In this document: positions 8,178-16,254 of the stretch, one piece after another
How positions within the stretch are numbered: position 1 is the stretch's first letter
Layout of the letters: every line of letters begins with the position of its first letter
Assembly: GCA_963772225.1 (NCBI GenBank)
Contig: CAVYWD010000008.1
Span: 415,160-479,159 of the forward strand
Direction: 5' to 3'
DNA: 64,000 bases
Source of the DNA: CAVYWD01 sp963772225
GTDB lineage: Bacteria > Myxococcota > Myxococcia > Myxococcales > UBA5297
Position numbers and translations under genes: made by a program
The notes under the pieces: model-generated
What the model saw: the letters and a program-made list of their open reading frames with translations, nothing else
Databases searched by the model: none
What the model was told of the DNA's origin: nothing

Positions 8178-8235
8178 CGCTCAGGCCTTTCAGTCGACGA
8201 GCTTCGCTTTCCCTCCTACCAATGGTACTGCCGGC

Positions 8236-9303
8236 TCACAGCAGCCCGTAGCGGGAGCCCTCGGAGCTCTCGCTCGAGCGGGCGTCGAAGACGCCGGGGA
8301 TGGCCGCCGAGCACCGGGGGCAGTGGCCTCCTGTCGCCGCCAGCCGGTTTCGGAGCACTGCGTGCCAGCGGCGCTCGACGAGCGGCTCGCCGCAGGCGGG
8401 GCAGTCGGTGCGCTCGCCCTCGTCGTCTTGCACGTTGCCCACGTAGACGAAGCGCAGGCCCTCGGCCCGGGCGATCTGCCGGGCGCGCAAGAGCGACGCG
8501 GCGGAGGTCGGCTGGACGTCGCGCAGCCGGTAGTCGGGGTGGAAGGCGGTGAAGTGCAGGGGAACGTCGCGGCCCACGTGCGCGGCGATCCACCGGCACT
8601 CGGCCGAAAGCTCCGCGTCGCCGTCGTTGTGGCCGGGGATGAGGAGCGTCGTCAGCTCGACCCAGACGCCGCGGCGCACCGCGTGCTCGATGGTCGAGAG
8701 GACCGGCTCCAGGTGGGCGAGCGCGAGCTTCTGGTAGAAGCGGTCGGTGAAGGCTTTGAGGTCGATGTTCGCGGCTTGGACATTCGCGTAGAGGTCGTCG
8801 CGCGCCGCGCCCTGCGTGTAGCCCGCGGTCACGGCGACGGCGGCGATGCCTCGCTCGCGGCAGGCGCGCGCGGCGTCCACCGCGTACTCCACGAAGACCG
8901 TCGGGTCGTTGTAGGTGAACGCGACCGAGAAGCAGCCCTCGGTCTCCGCGAGCGAGGGCACTTCGTCCGGCGCGAGCGACATCGAGCGGCCGTGGAGCGA
9001 GCGGGCCTTGGAGAGGTCCCAGTTCTGGCAGAACTGGCAGCCCAGGTTGCACCCCGCGGTGCCCAGACTGAGGATGCGCGTGCCCGGCAAGAAGTGGAAC
9101 AAGGGCTTCTTTTCGATGGGGTCGACCGCCACCGCGTTCGGCCGGCCATAGGCGAGGCTGACGAGCGCGCCGCGCTCGTTCATGCGCACGAAGCAGAAGC
9201 CGTGCTGGCCCTCGCGCAGCGAGCAGCCCCGCGGGCACGCGTCGCAGATCACGCGGTCGCCGCGCGTGTGAAAGTACCTGGCGACGTGCGCCGCCTCGGA
9301 CAT
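8236..9303 (-). CDS. amrS: AmmeMemoRadiSam system radical SAM enzyme
   Basis: A 355-residue radical SAM enzyme related to pyruvate-formate-lyase activases. The cluster motif CNLGCQFC (Cys85, Cys89, Cys92) binds the 4Fe-4S cluster and S-adenosylmethionine. An N-terminal CDACPRGC motif and two C-terminal CxxC pairs (CPACGE and CPRCSA) give extra metal sites, as in other AmrS proteins. ATG 9303 follows AAGGAG at good spacing; ATG 9327 is also possible but its GGAGGAAA is very close. The enzyme partners with the MEMO protein encoded just downstream. The substrate of the system is unknown. The usual third partner, AMMECR1, is missing here. Confidence 0.92.
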   Translation of the reverse strand: MSEAAHVARYFHTRGDRVICDACPRGCSLREGQHGFCFVRMNERGALVSLAYGRPNAVAVDPIEKKPLFHFLPGTRILSLGTAGCNLGCQFCQNWDLSKARSLHGRSMSLAPDEVPSLAETEGCFSVAFTYNDPTVFVEYAVDAARACRERGIAAVAVTAGYTQGAARDDLYANVQAANIDLKAFTDRFYQKLALAHLEPVLSTIEHAVRRGVWVELTTLLIPGHNDGDAELSAECRWIAAHVGRDVPLHFTAFHPDYRLRDVQPTSAASLLRARQIARAEGLRFVYVGNVQDDEGERTDCPACGEPLVERRWHAVLRNRLAATGGHCPRCSAAIPGVFDARSSESSEGSRYGLL

Positions 9304-9408
9304 GGGCCGTTCTCCTTGGGGAGACATTTTCCTCCTAAGTCAACAGCCGGCCGATCATCGGCCATTCGCCGCGCGACAGGCACTTCTCTCGGCTACCCTT
9401 GAGGCCGC

Positions 9409-9984
9409 ATGCGCTTGCCCAGACCCGGCCGCCTCATCCGCGCCGTCGGCTTCGACGACGCGCCCTTCGCGCGCCGCGCGGGCGCCGCGGTGTTCGTCGC
9501 CGGGGCCGTCTGCGCCGGCACGCGCTTCGAGGGCCTCGTCTGGGGAAGAGTCCGCCGCGACGGCTGGAACGCCACCGACGAGCTCTGCCGCTTGCTCCTG
9601 AACAAGAAGTTCCTCCCGCAGCTCCACATGGTGCTCCTGGACGGCATCGCCTTCGGCGGCCTCAACGTGGTCGACCTGGCGGCGCTCTCGGCGCGGCTCG
9701 ACCGACCGTGCATCGCGGTGATGCGCCGCCCGCCCGACTTGGGCGCGATGGAGCGCGCGGTCCGCCACCTCCCGGGCGCGGAGCGCAGGCTCGCGGTCAT
9801 CCGCCGAGCGGGCGAGGTTTGTGCCAGGGCGCCGTTTGTGTTCCAGGCGCGGGGCATCGAGCCGGGCGAGGCCGCGGAGGCTCTCGCTCGGCTGACCGAC
9901 CGAGGGAACGTCCCGGAGGCGCTGCGGCTAGCGCACCTCATCGGCGCGGCGGTGCGCACCGGGGAGAGCGGGCGGAGGGCGTAG
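9409..9984 (+). CDS. DUF99 family protein
   Basis: A 191-residue DUF99 (UPF0215) protein, a family with an endonuclease V-like fold found mostly in archaea and some bacteria. Recognisable pieces are the N-terminal RAVGFDDAPF, then GAVCAGTRFEGLVWG, LLDGIAFGGLNVVDL and RPCIAVMRRPPD. The Asp in GFDD and the Asp in LLDGI are where the nuclease family keeps metal ligands. No biochemical role is established. It is divergent from the radical SAM gene across a 105-bp gap that presumably holds both promoters. The ATG is preceded by GAGGCCGC, a modest ribosome site. Confidence 0.8.
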   Translation: MRLPRPGRLIRAVGFDDAPFARRAGAAVFVAGAVCAGTRFEGLVWGRVRRDGWNATDELCRLLLNKKFLPQLHMVLLDGIAFGGLNVVDLAALSARLDRPCIAVMRRPPDLGAMERAVRHLPGAERRLAVIRRAGEVCARAPFVFQARGIEPGEAAEALARLTDRGNVPEALRLAHLIGAAVRTGESGRRA

Positions 9985-10250
9985 GCCGAATACCGAGAGG
10001 TCGCGGGATATCTTGGCGCCGTGCCGAATTTGTCGCGCAAACCCTCATTCATTGATTCGAGGCAGGTCGGAACGAATCGCGGAACCCACGAGCCTCGGCA
10101 ATGATGGCCGACCCGCCGCACAGAATCGTCGACCTGGACAGCGCGAAGGGCGCCGGAGTACGGTCCGCCGCCTGGGGCCCGTGAGCTGGCGCACCGAGGG
10201 GGCCTCGCGAGGGCGAGCAGCGAGGCTGCTCCGAAACTTCCGGGGATTCC

Positions 10251-13200
10251 ATGGCCGACAACAAGAGCGCAGAGGAAATAGCCCAAGCAGCGGCCGACGC
10301 CGCGCTGAAAGATCCGCCAACGCCTGACCAGGTGTGGATCTATCCTTTCGATCTTCCTCCTCCGCCGCCGGCGCAGGGCGGCTCGCGCTTCGCCATCCGC
10401 AGACATCCGATGACCCACGAGCCTCAATTCCACAACGGCGTGGACTGGGCCATGATCGAAGGAACGCCGCTTCTGGCCGTCGCCAAAGGCAAGGTCGAGA
10501 GTGTGCTTCAGCCCAGTCAGAGCCACGGAGGCGGCCTGAGCGTCGTCCTCCAATTTTCCGACGGGTACAGGGCGACTTACTGCCACATGAGCGCCGTACA
10601 CGTCACGGCGGGCCAAGCAGTTCAGCCGCGAGAAGTGCTCGGGCTCTCTGGGGGGCGGGCGAACGATCCGAACGCGGGACTATCCACCGCCCCTCACCTG
10701 CACTTCGGCGTCAGCTATAAGGGCCCATGGACGGATCCGGAGCAGGTTTACAAGCTATGTCTCGGGTCCCTGAAGTATGTCTGCCCGCTGGATGTGGCGG
10801 GGATGCCGCCCAACCTTTGGAAGCACTACGCCAACAACGAGGGCGCGGAGAACGGCGTCGGCGGCTACTTCGCCATCGGGCTGCGGCGCAACTTCCACGG
10901 CGGCGTCCACCTCTTTCCCGCGGAGACCCCCGCCGACGGCACTCCCGTTCGCGCGCTGGCCGCCGGCTACATCGTCGCTGCCCGCCTCCCCGGCACCGGC
11001 AGCAAGGGGCTCGACCCGGCCGCGTTGAAGAACATCGGCAGCTGGCCCGGCTTCGTCATCGTGCGCCACCAGCTCCGCGAGGTGAAGCCGGACCCGAACG
11101 CCGCGTGCCGCTCGGGGTACTTCTACAGCCTCTATATGCACCTCAAACCGCCCAAGCTCTCCGCTTCGCCGCCGGCGAGCGGAGGAGCGCCGGCGGCGCT
11201 CACCGCCATCGACACGAGCGACCCGTACTTCAAAAACGTGCCGTGGTTTCGGAGCCTGGCCGAGCGCCGATTCGGCGCTTTCGTCAATGTCCTCCAGGAG
11301 CTGCCTGCGGACAAGAAGGCCATCCCTCCAGCGCCGGGGAGAATGGCGTGGGCGGCCGAGGAGGTCGTCAAGGACCAGAACGGCAAGCCCACGAAATCGA
11401 AGTACAAGGTCCTGGGCGATTTGAAAGAGATCGAAGTCGAGGTCGCCGCGCCCAGCGGCGCTGCCGCCCATGGAGCGCCTCCGGCTTCGGCGCCCGGAAC
11501 CCTGCGCTGGCTCCACAAACCGTCTCCCGTCAATATTCAAAAAGTGACCGGTGCGCTGGCCTCCGGATTGGTCGTCACCTTCGGCGAGCCCGTCTTGCCG
11601 GTCAGCGCCGGCGAGACGCTCGGCTTCATCGCGCCCTGCCCCCAGGCGATGGGCGGAACGCCGACGCGGCTGAGCTGCGACCTCAAGAATGCGGCCGGAG
11701 TCGCGGTACCCACTATCGTGACCATGGAGTCCGGGTTTCTGCACTGGCAGGTCTTCGCCTCGGCGAGCGACCCGCGCCCCAACGGCATCGAGCTGCTGCT
11801 CGAGCTCGCCCAGAACATCGCTCAGGGCGTCTCGAGCGACCCCAGCCTGCCGACGCCAACGGCGCCGACCTTGGTGAAGATCGCCGACGATGGCGACGAC
11901 AACTTCATCGAGCTTGAAGAGATGACCGGTAAGCTCACGCCCGCGCTGCCGGAGAAGGACCGCCAGGGCTTCGAAGCGGCGTTTAAAGACCTCCCGAATA
12001 CGCCGGGGAATGCCGACCGGTACGCTCGCTCCATCGTCGAGATGCTCGACTCGAGCACCTCGTTTTCCCCTCGGCCGGACAGGGTCGACTGGGAGACCGG
12101 GTGCAAGTTCAAGGTTCCCGTCCTGCTCCAGCTCGAAGAGCAATTGCTGATGCCGCCGGATCAAAATTCGCTCGCGAACGGGAAATACGCGCTTCAGTTC
12201 GAGTTCGAGCGAGCCGTGGGAGAGGCGGGCGGGGCTGGAGCCCGAGCCCCGCTCGTGTGCGACGGCCGGTGCGACCGCGCGGCGTGCACGGGAGAGGCGG
12301 GGAGTGGCGCGGGCAAGCCCTGTAAGCCCAAGCCTTTTGAAATCGACGCGAGCCTCTACAACTCGCGCCGAGACGCCCGAAAACGCCTCGTCACCTTCAC
12401 TCTCATGGTACCGGCCAAGGCCGACCGAATGCGGGTGAACCTTTCGGGTGGCATCGTCGGCATGGCAGGGGCGCCGGTGAAGGGCGCCGAGCTGATGCTG
12501 CTGTCCGATGCCGTCAAGGAGCGCTGGCGCAACACCAAGATCCGTCACATCAACGAATGGTCGATTCAGAGCATCACCAAGGTCCTAGAAAAGCTCAAGG
12601 CGCACTTCAACATCGCACCGGAAGCGAGGGAGGTCGCCTGGTGCGACCCCGACAAGGAGGCGGCCGTCGGCCGCGTCGTCCTCGAGGCGGCCCCGAGCGG
12701 AATCCGCGAGCGAGCCGAGCGGGCGGTGCGCGCGCATTTCGCCCCTGACAGCGGGGCGCTGCTTCCGTACGACGGGAAGATCGACGACCTGCACCCGGTC
12801 ACCGCCACCTGGCTCCTCAACCTCCTGGACAAGCAGAAGAAGGCGCTGGTGGTGGATACGTGGAAAGCCGAGGCATTCGGGAAAGAGGATGCCGCGCCGC
12901 TGGCCGTTGGCTGGGTCGCCGACGTGCGCCATCCGAAGCCGCTGGTGGGCGGGTACGTCTACGCGGTCGCCGTCGACGATGACTACGGCTACGACACTTC
13001 GTTGAAGGTGAAAATCCTGGCCAAGGGGCCAATGACCCTGGAGCTCGCGTTGACCCGGTACGAGAGCGCCGGGGTCGCTGTGCTGCCGGTGGATATCTGC
13101 TTCTGGGGCGATTGGACGATCGAGACCGAGCCGGCCGCCAAGAAGGACAACCTGTTTGGCGCGACGAAGCTGAGCATTCCAGCGCTCGAGTTCGATACCT

Positions 13201-15245
13201 TTTCGCAGGCGGAGACGGATCTCAATGTCATCGGAAAGACTGGCGACGCGGGCCTGAGCTGGATCGTCAAGGTCAAACGTCCCGTGCGCGCAGTGTACGG
13301 CGTCGTCTCGATGCAGACTCGCAGGCCGGGTGAAGCCTGGCCGTCGCAGGCGGCGCGCGAAGCTGTCATGGTGCCGGCGACCGCTGTCGCCAGCCTGCCG
13401 GTTGTGGAGGGCGAGGGCGAGGCCGTGCCCAAAGAGGCTGATCTCTTTGTCCAGAAAGACGGATTCATCCTCGGCCTCGACCCGGCGAAGAAGAAGACCG
13501 ACGCCAAGGTTTCGGAGGGGCTTGCCTTCAGCGAATACAAGAAGGCGGCGACCGATTTCAAGATCGCCTTCTCACTCCTTGAGGCGCTGCTCGCGGTGCG
13601 CAAGAAGACCGACAAGCTCACCGTGGAGAGCATCGCGCTCGACGGCCTGAGCCTGCGCGTCCGACCCCAGAATGCCAAGGCGCAAGTGAACGCCGCGTCG
13701 ACGATCCTGACCCTCCTCGGAGTCGCCGTGGAGATAGCCAAGAGCATGCCGGGGCTCATGGTCTTGCCCGAGAATGACGCCTTGGGGCACGTCAAGCTTG
13801 CTTTCAACCTGAGCACTGCCGCGCACGTCGAGGCATGCTCCATCCTAAAGGACAAGTCCAAGGCTCTGGTTCCCGATGCCAGCGGTCTCTTCGTTCTCGA
13901 CGTCAAGGAGTCCCTCATCGCCAGCTTCCCGGTGAGCGAGCTTCGCTCGGCCTACCAGGCCAGCAACCCATTTCGCTTGAGCCTCGCGCTCGCCAAGGCG
14001 CTCCACTGTCTGCGCCAGCAGCTCAAGTCGATTTCGCTGACCTACCTTTCGCTGGATGGCATGTCGTGCCGAGTCAGCAATTCTGTGGAGCAGGCTAAAG
14101 ACCTGGCCAAGCAGAGCGGGCTGTTCTTGGTGGTGGAAATAGAGAACAAAGAGCTTTGCCTCACTGTGAATCCTGAACCCGAGCGGTTCCTCGCGCTCAA
14201 GTTTGACCCGGCGCCGATGCTCCGGAACCTGATGATGCGGGATGACCTTCCCTCAGGCGCTCAGCTCCAGTATCGGTTCCTCTTTGAGACCGTCAATGGC
14301 CTTCATTATCTTTGGAAGCGCAGCGAGGGGGGATGGCCCCTCGATATGAAGGAGCTGGCTTCGAAGCACTTCGATGAGCTGGTCAAGCGGGGTGGACGTC
14401 GGCTAACTTTCGGGCCATCGGTACCGGCTTCAAAGATGTTCTCCAAGCTCGCCTTTAAGGAATCTACTCTCACCTGGACCACCAAGAAAGGCGTACCTTG
14501 CATCGTAGTCGAGAGCGAGGTCATCGGAGAGTTGGAGTACTGGAAAAGCTTCAGGATCAAGATTACCCGGACGGGCGGCTCGGGAGGTATGGTCGACGTC
14601 AAAGGTGCAGGGGCCTTGCCGCCTCCGGCTGGACCTTCAGTGGCAATTTCATTTCCGATTCCGGTCATCGACAACGACAAAGCGTTTCAGGGCGAGCTTG
14701 TCGTCAGGATTGAAGCAGTGGCGATTGTCGCCGGGGCAACTCCGCCCCTGCCAGTTCAGGCTGCGTTCAATTGCAGGCCACGATGGGAGACATCGCAGCT
14801 AACGATTGATGGATCCTCGCCGACCGAGATCAAGGTCAGTTGCAGGGCAATCGCGATGGAGGTTCCCGAGATGACCAACGGCCATGCAACGCCTGCGAAG
14901 ACCACCCGCGAGTTCGTGTTGAAACTCGTCGAGCTCCAGTCGCCTCCCGCGCCGCCGGATCCACCGCAAGTTCCGGTTCCGGGGTATCGAGCGGCTCCGA
15001 CGCCCCGGAGGCCGAGGCCCCTGCCAACCGTGCTTTATGCAAATACATCGGAGCGCGGTTTCGGGTATCTGGATGGCGACGGCATCTTCGTGGCGCGAAT
15101 ACCTCGCGTTCCCTCGCGCGGGAGTATCCATTTGGCAGATGGGGCCGTGTATAAGCTGAGCTTGGAACGACCGAATCAATCGAAAGTGCGCGGGCTCCTT
15201 CCCGAGCCCGAGGCGCCGAGCGCCATATTTCCGATAAAGGAATAG
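10251..15245 (+). CDS. Giant M23 (LytM) peptidase-domain protein, 1664 aa
   Basis: The first 170 residues form an M23 metallopeptidase domain with a complete zinc set: HNGVD (His61, Asp65), CHMS (His112) and PHLHFG (His149, His151). It should cut peptidoglycan cross-bridges or stem peptides. Residues about 185-310 look like a second, degenerate M23 copy (FHGGVH and YMHLKP) that lacks a full zinc set. The remaining 1300 residues match no family I recognise. They include a Cys cluster near 665-690 and two related units of about 80 residues (near 1105-1190 and 1243-1325), both with a leucine-rich helix then LDGLSxRV or LDGMSCRV. There is no signal peptide, so export must use a dedicated route if the substrate is the wall. 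It is the first gene of a four-gene unit; the next start is 5 nt after its stop. Confidence 0.8.
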   Translation: MADNKSAEEIAQAAADAALKDPPTPDQVWIYPFDLPPPPPAQGGSRFAIRRHPMTHEPQFHNGVDWAMIEGTPLLAVAKGKVESVLQPSQSHGGGLSVVLQFSDGYRATYCHMSAVHVTAGQAVQPREVLGLSGGRANDPNAGLSTAPHLHFGVSYKGPWTDPEQVYKLCLGSLKYVCPLDVAGMPPNLWKHYANNEGAENGVGGYFAIGLRRNFHGGVHLFPAETPADGTPVRALAAGYIVAARLPGTGSKGLDPAALKNIGSWPGFVIVRHQLREVKPDPNAACRSGYFYSLYMHLKPPKLSASPPASGGAPAALTAIDTSDPYFKNVPWFRSLAERRFGAFVNVLQELPADKKAIPPAPGRMAWAAEEVVKDQNGKPTKSKYKVLGDLKEIEVEVAAPSGAAAHGAPPASAPGTLRWLHKPSPVNIQKVTGALASGLVVTFGEPVLPVSAGETLGFIAPCPQAMGGTPTRLSCDLKNAAGVAVPTIVTMESGFLHWQVFASASDPRPNGIELLLELAQNIAQGVSSDPSLPTPTAPTLVKIADDGDDNFIELEEMTGKLTPALPEKDRQGFEAAFKDLPNTPGNADRYARSIVEMLDSSTSFSPRPDRVDWETGCKFKVPVLLQLEEQLLMPPDQNSLANGKYALQFEFERAVGEAGGAGARAPLVCDGRCDRAACTGEAGSGAGKPCKPKPFEIDASLYNSRRDARKRLVTFTLMVPAKADRMRVNLSGGIVGMAGAPVKGAELMLLSDAVKERWRNTKIRHINEWSIQSITKVLEKLKAHFNIAPEAREVAWCDPDKEAAVGRVVLEAAPSGIRERAERAVRAHFAPDSGALLPYDGKIDDLHPVTATWLLNLLDKQKKALVVDTWKAEAFGKEDAAPLAVGWVADVRHPKPLVGGYVYAVAVDDDYGYDTSLKVKILAKGPMTLELALTRYESAGVAVLPVDICFWGDWTIETEPAAKKDNLFGATKLSIPALEFDTFSQAETDLNVIGKTGDAGLSWIVKVKRPVRAVYGVVSMQTRRPGEAWPSQAAREAVMVPATAVASLPVVEGEGEAVPKEADLFVQKDGFILGLDPAKKKTDAKVSEGLAFSEYKKAATDFKIAFSLLEALLAVRKKTDKLTVESIALDGLSLRVRPQNAKAQVNAASTILTLLGVAVEIAKSMPGLMVLPENDALGHVKLAFNLSTAAHVEACSILKDKSKALVPDASGLFVLDVKESLIASFPVSELRSAYQASNPFRLSLALAKALHCLRQQLKSISLTYLSLDGMSCRVSNSVEQAKDLAKQSGLFLVVEIENKELCLTVNPEPERFLALKFDPAPMLRNLMMRDDLPSGAQLQYRFLFETVNGLHYLWKRSEGGWPLDMKELASKHFDELVKRGGRRLTFGPSVPASKMFSKLAFKESTLTWTTKKGVPCIVVESEVIGELEYWKSFRIKITRTGGSGGMVDVKGAGALPPPAGPSVAISFPIPVIDNDKAFQGELVVRIEAVAIVAGATPPLPVQAAFNCRPRWETSQLTIDGSSPTEIKVSCRAIAMEVPEMTNGHATPAKTTREFVLKLVELQSPPAPPDPPQVPVPGYRAAPTPRRPRPLPTVLYANTSERGFGYLDGDGIFVARIPRVPSRGSIHLADGAVYKLSLERPNQSKVRGLLPEPEAPSAIFPIKE

Positions 15246-15250
15246 CCGAA

Positions 15251-16216
15251 ATGAGACTCAGCAGAGAGAATTACGTCTCGCTTGCGGAGGTGCGCAGGCG
15301 AAGGTGTGGCTTGCGAGTGGCCGAGTCGCTCGTGGCTCGGTGCCTATTGGCCGCCCTCGTTAGCCTTCCGGCAACGGTCGCAGCGGCGAACGGCTCTTCC
15401 GGGGCTGGCGGTGAGAGCTCGATTGCCGTTGTGCTGCGGGCCTGCGCCGATGCAGACTGTGCGCGCCGCGCCACTGAAGAGTATAAAATCGATCCAAGTG
15501 AGTTCCTAGCCCTTGCCGACGGGTATCCGCGCACCTTAACTTCCGCGGAAGCTCCAGATCTCGGCGCCGGTGTCTTCCTGGTGACGCTCGGGGTGTGTAG
15601 AAGCGACCCGAAGCTGTCGCTCACGGAAAAGGCCCACTACCCTGAAATAGCCAGTCGGAGGGTAAAGGTTCCCGCGGCAGCCAACGAATGTGTCGCTCGA
15701 AAGAGGGCGGCCGGCGGCCCTTTGCGTAAGGATCCTCGCTTTCGCCTCGTGTGCGGCTACGAGTGCAATGTGGATCTTCTGAATACCAGCGAGGGCCGAA
15801 CGTCGGTGCTCAGCGTCAATAGCGAGACGGCGGATCGCATGTGGGTGGCAGACAACGGTCCTTTGCTCGAGCTCACCTGGAACTGCGGCACCTCCTGCAA
15901 TGGAACGTACTTCGTCGACCCCGTCATCGGGTGGGCGTCGCCCGCCTTTTCGAGTGTCCTCGCTGCCGACACCGCGAAGCGGATTCTCGTGCGAATCAAT
16001 GATGATGGACAGGGGCTGCTGGTGCGGCCGATTTTTGATTACCGCCTGCGACCAGCGTTCGTCATAAAATTGCACTGGGGGACGGATGCTGCCACGTCCG
16101 TCGAGAGTTGCAAATTCCTGCCGGGCAACAAGCTGCGGGTCTACTACTTCAACGGTCGGCTGGGAAAGCGAATCCGCGAGATCGTCGACCTCCCGCCCGA
16201 CCCGCCTGCCAAATAG
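15251..16216 (+). CDS. Exported cysteine-rich hypothetical protein
   Basis: A 321-residue protein of unknown family. An N-terminal basic stretch is followed by a hydrophobic segment (ARCLLAALVSLPATVAAANG) that looks like a Sec signal peptide with cleavage after AxA. The mature part has paired cysteines (CADADC, CGYEC, NCGTSCNG) that could form disulphides in the periplasm. The start is 5 nt after the stop of the giant M23 gene with AAAGGA upstream, so the two are translationally coupled. A periplasmic partner between two cell-wall hydrolases would suit an immunity or chaperone role, but that rests only on position. Confidence 0.65.
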   Translation: MRLSRENYVSLAEVRRRRCGLRVAESLVARCLLAALVSLPATVAAANGSSGAGGESSIAVVLRACADADCARRATEEYKIDPSEFLALADGYPRTLTSAEAPDLGAGVFLVTLGVCRSDPKLSLTEKAHYPEIASRRVKVPAAANECVARKRAAGGPLRKDPRFRLVCGYECNVDLLNTSEGRTSVLSVNSETADRMWVADNGPLLELTWNCGTSCNGTYFVDPVIGWASPAFSSVLAADTAKRILVRINDDGQGLLVRPIFDYRLRPAFVIKLHWGTDAATSVESCKFLPGNKLRVYYFNGRLGKRIREIVDLPPDPPAK

Positions 16217-16254
16217 GGCGCTTCCGTCGCGGCATGCTCAAAGAAGGGTAATGC

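Noticed and set aside
10755..12548. 597-codon minus-strand open frame inside the giant M23 gene
   Set aside because: High-GC antisense frame with no motif, covered by a gene with a complete M23 domain on the other strand.
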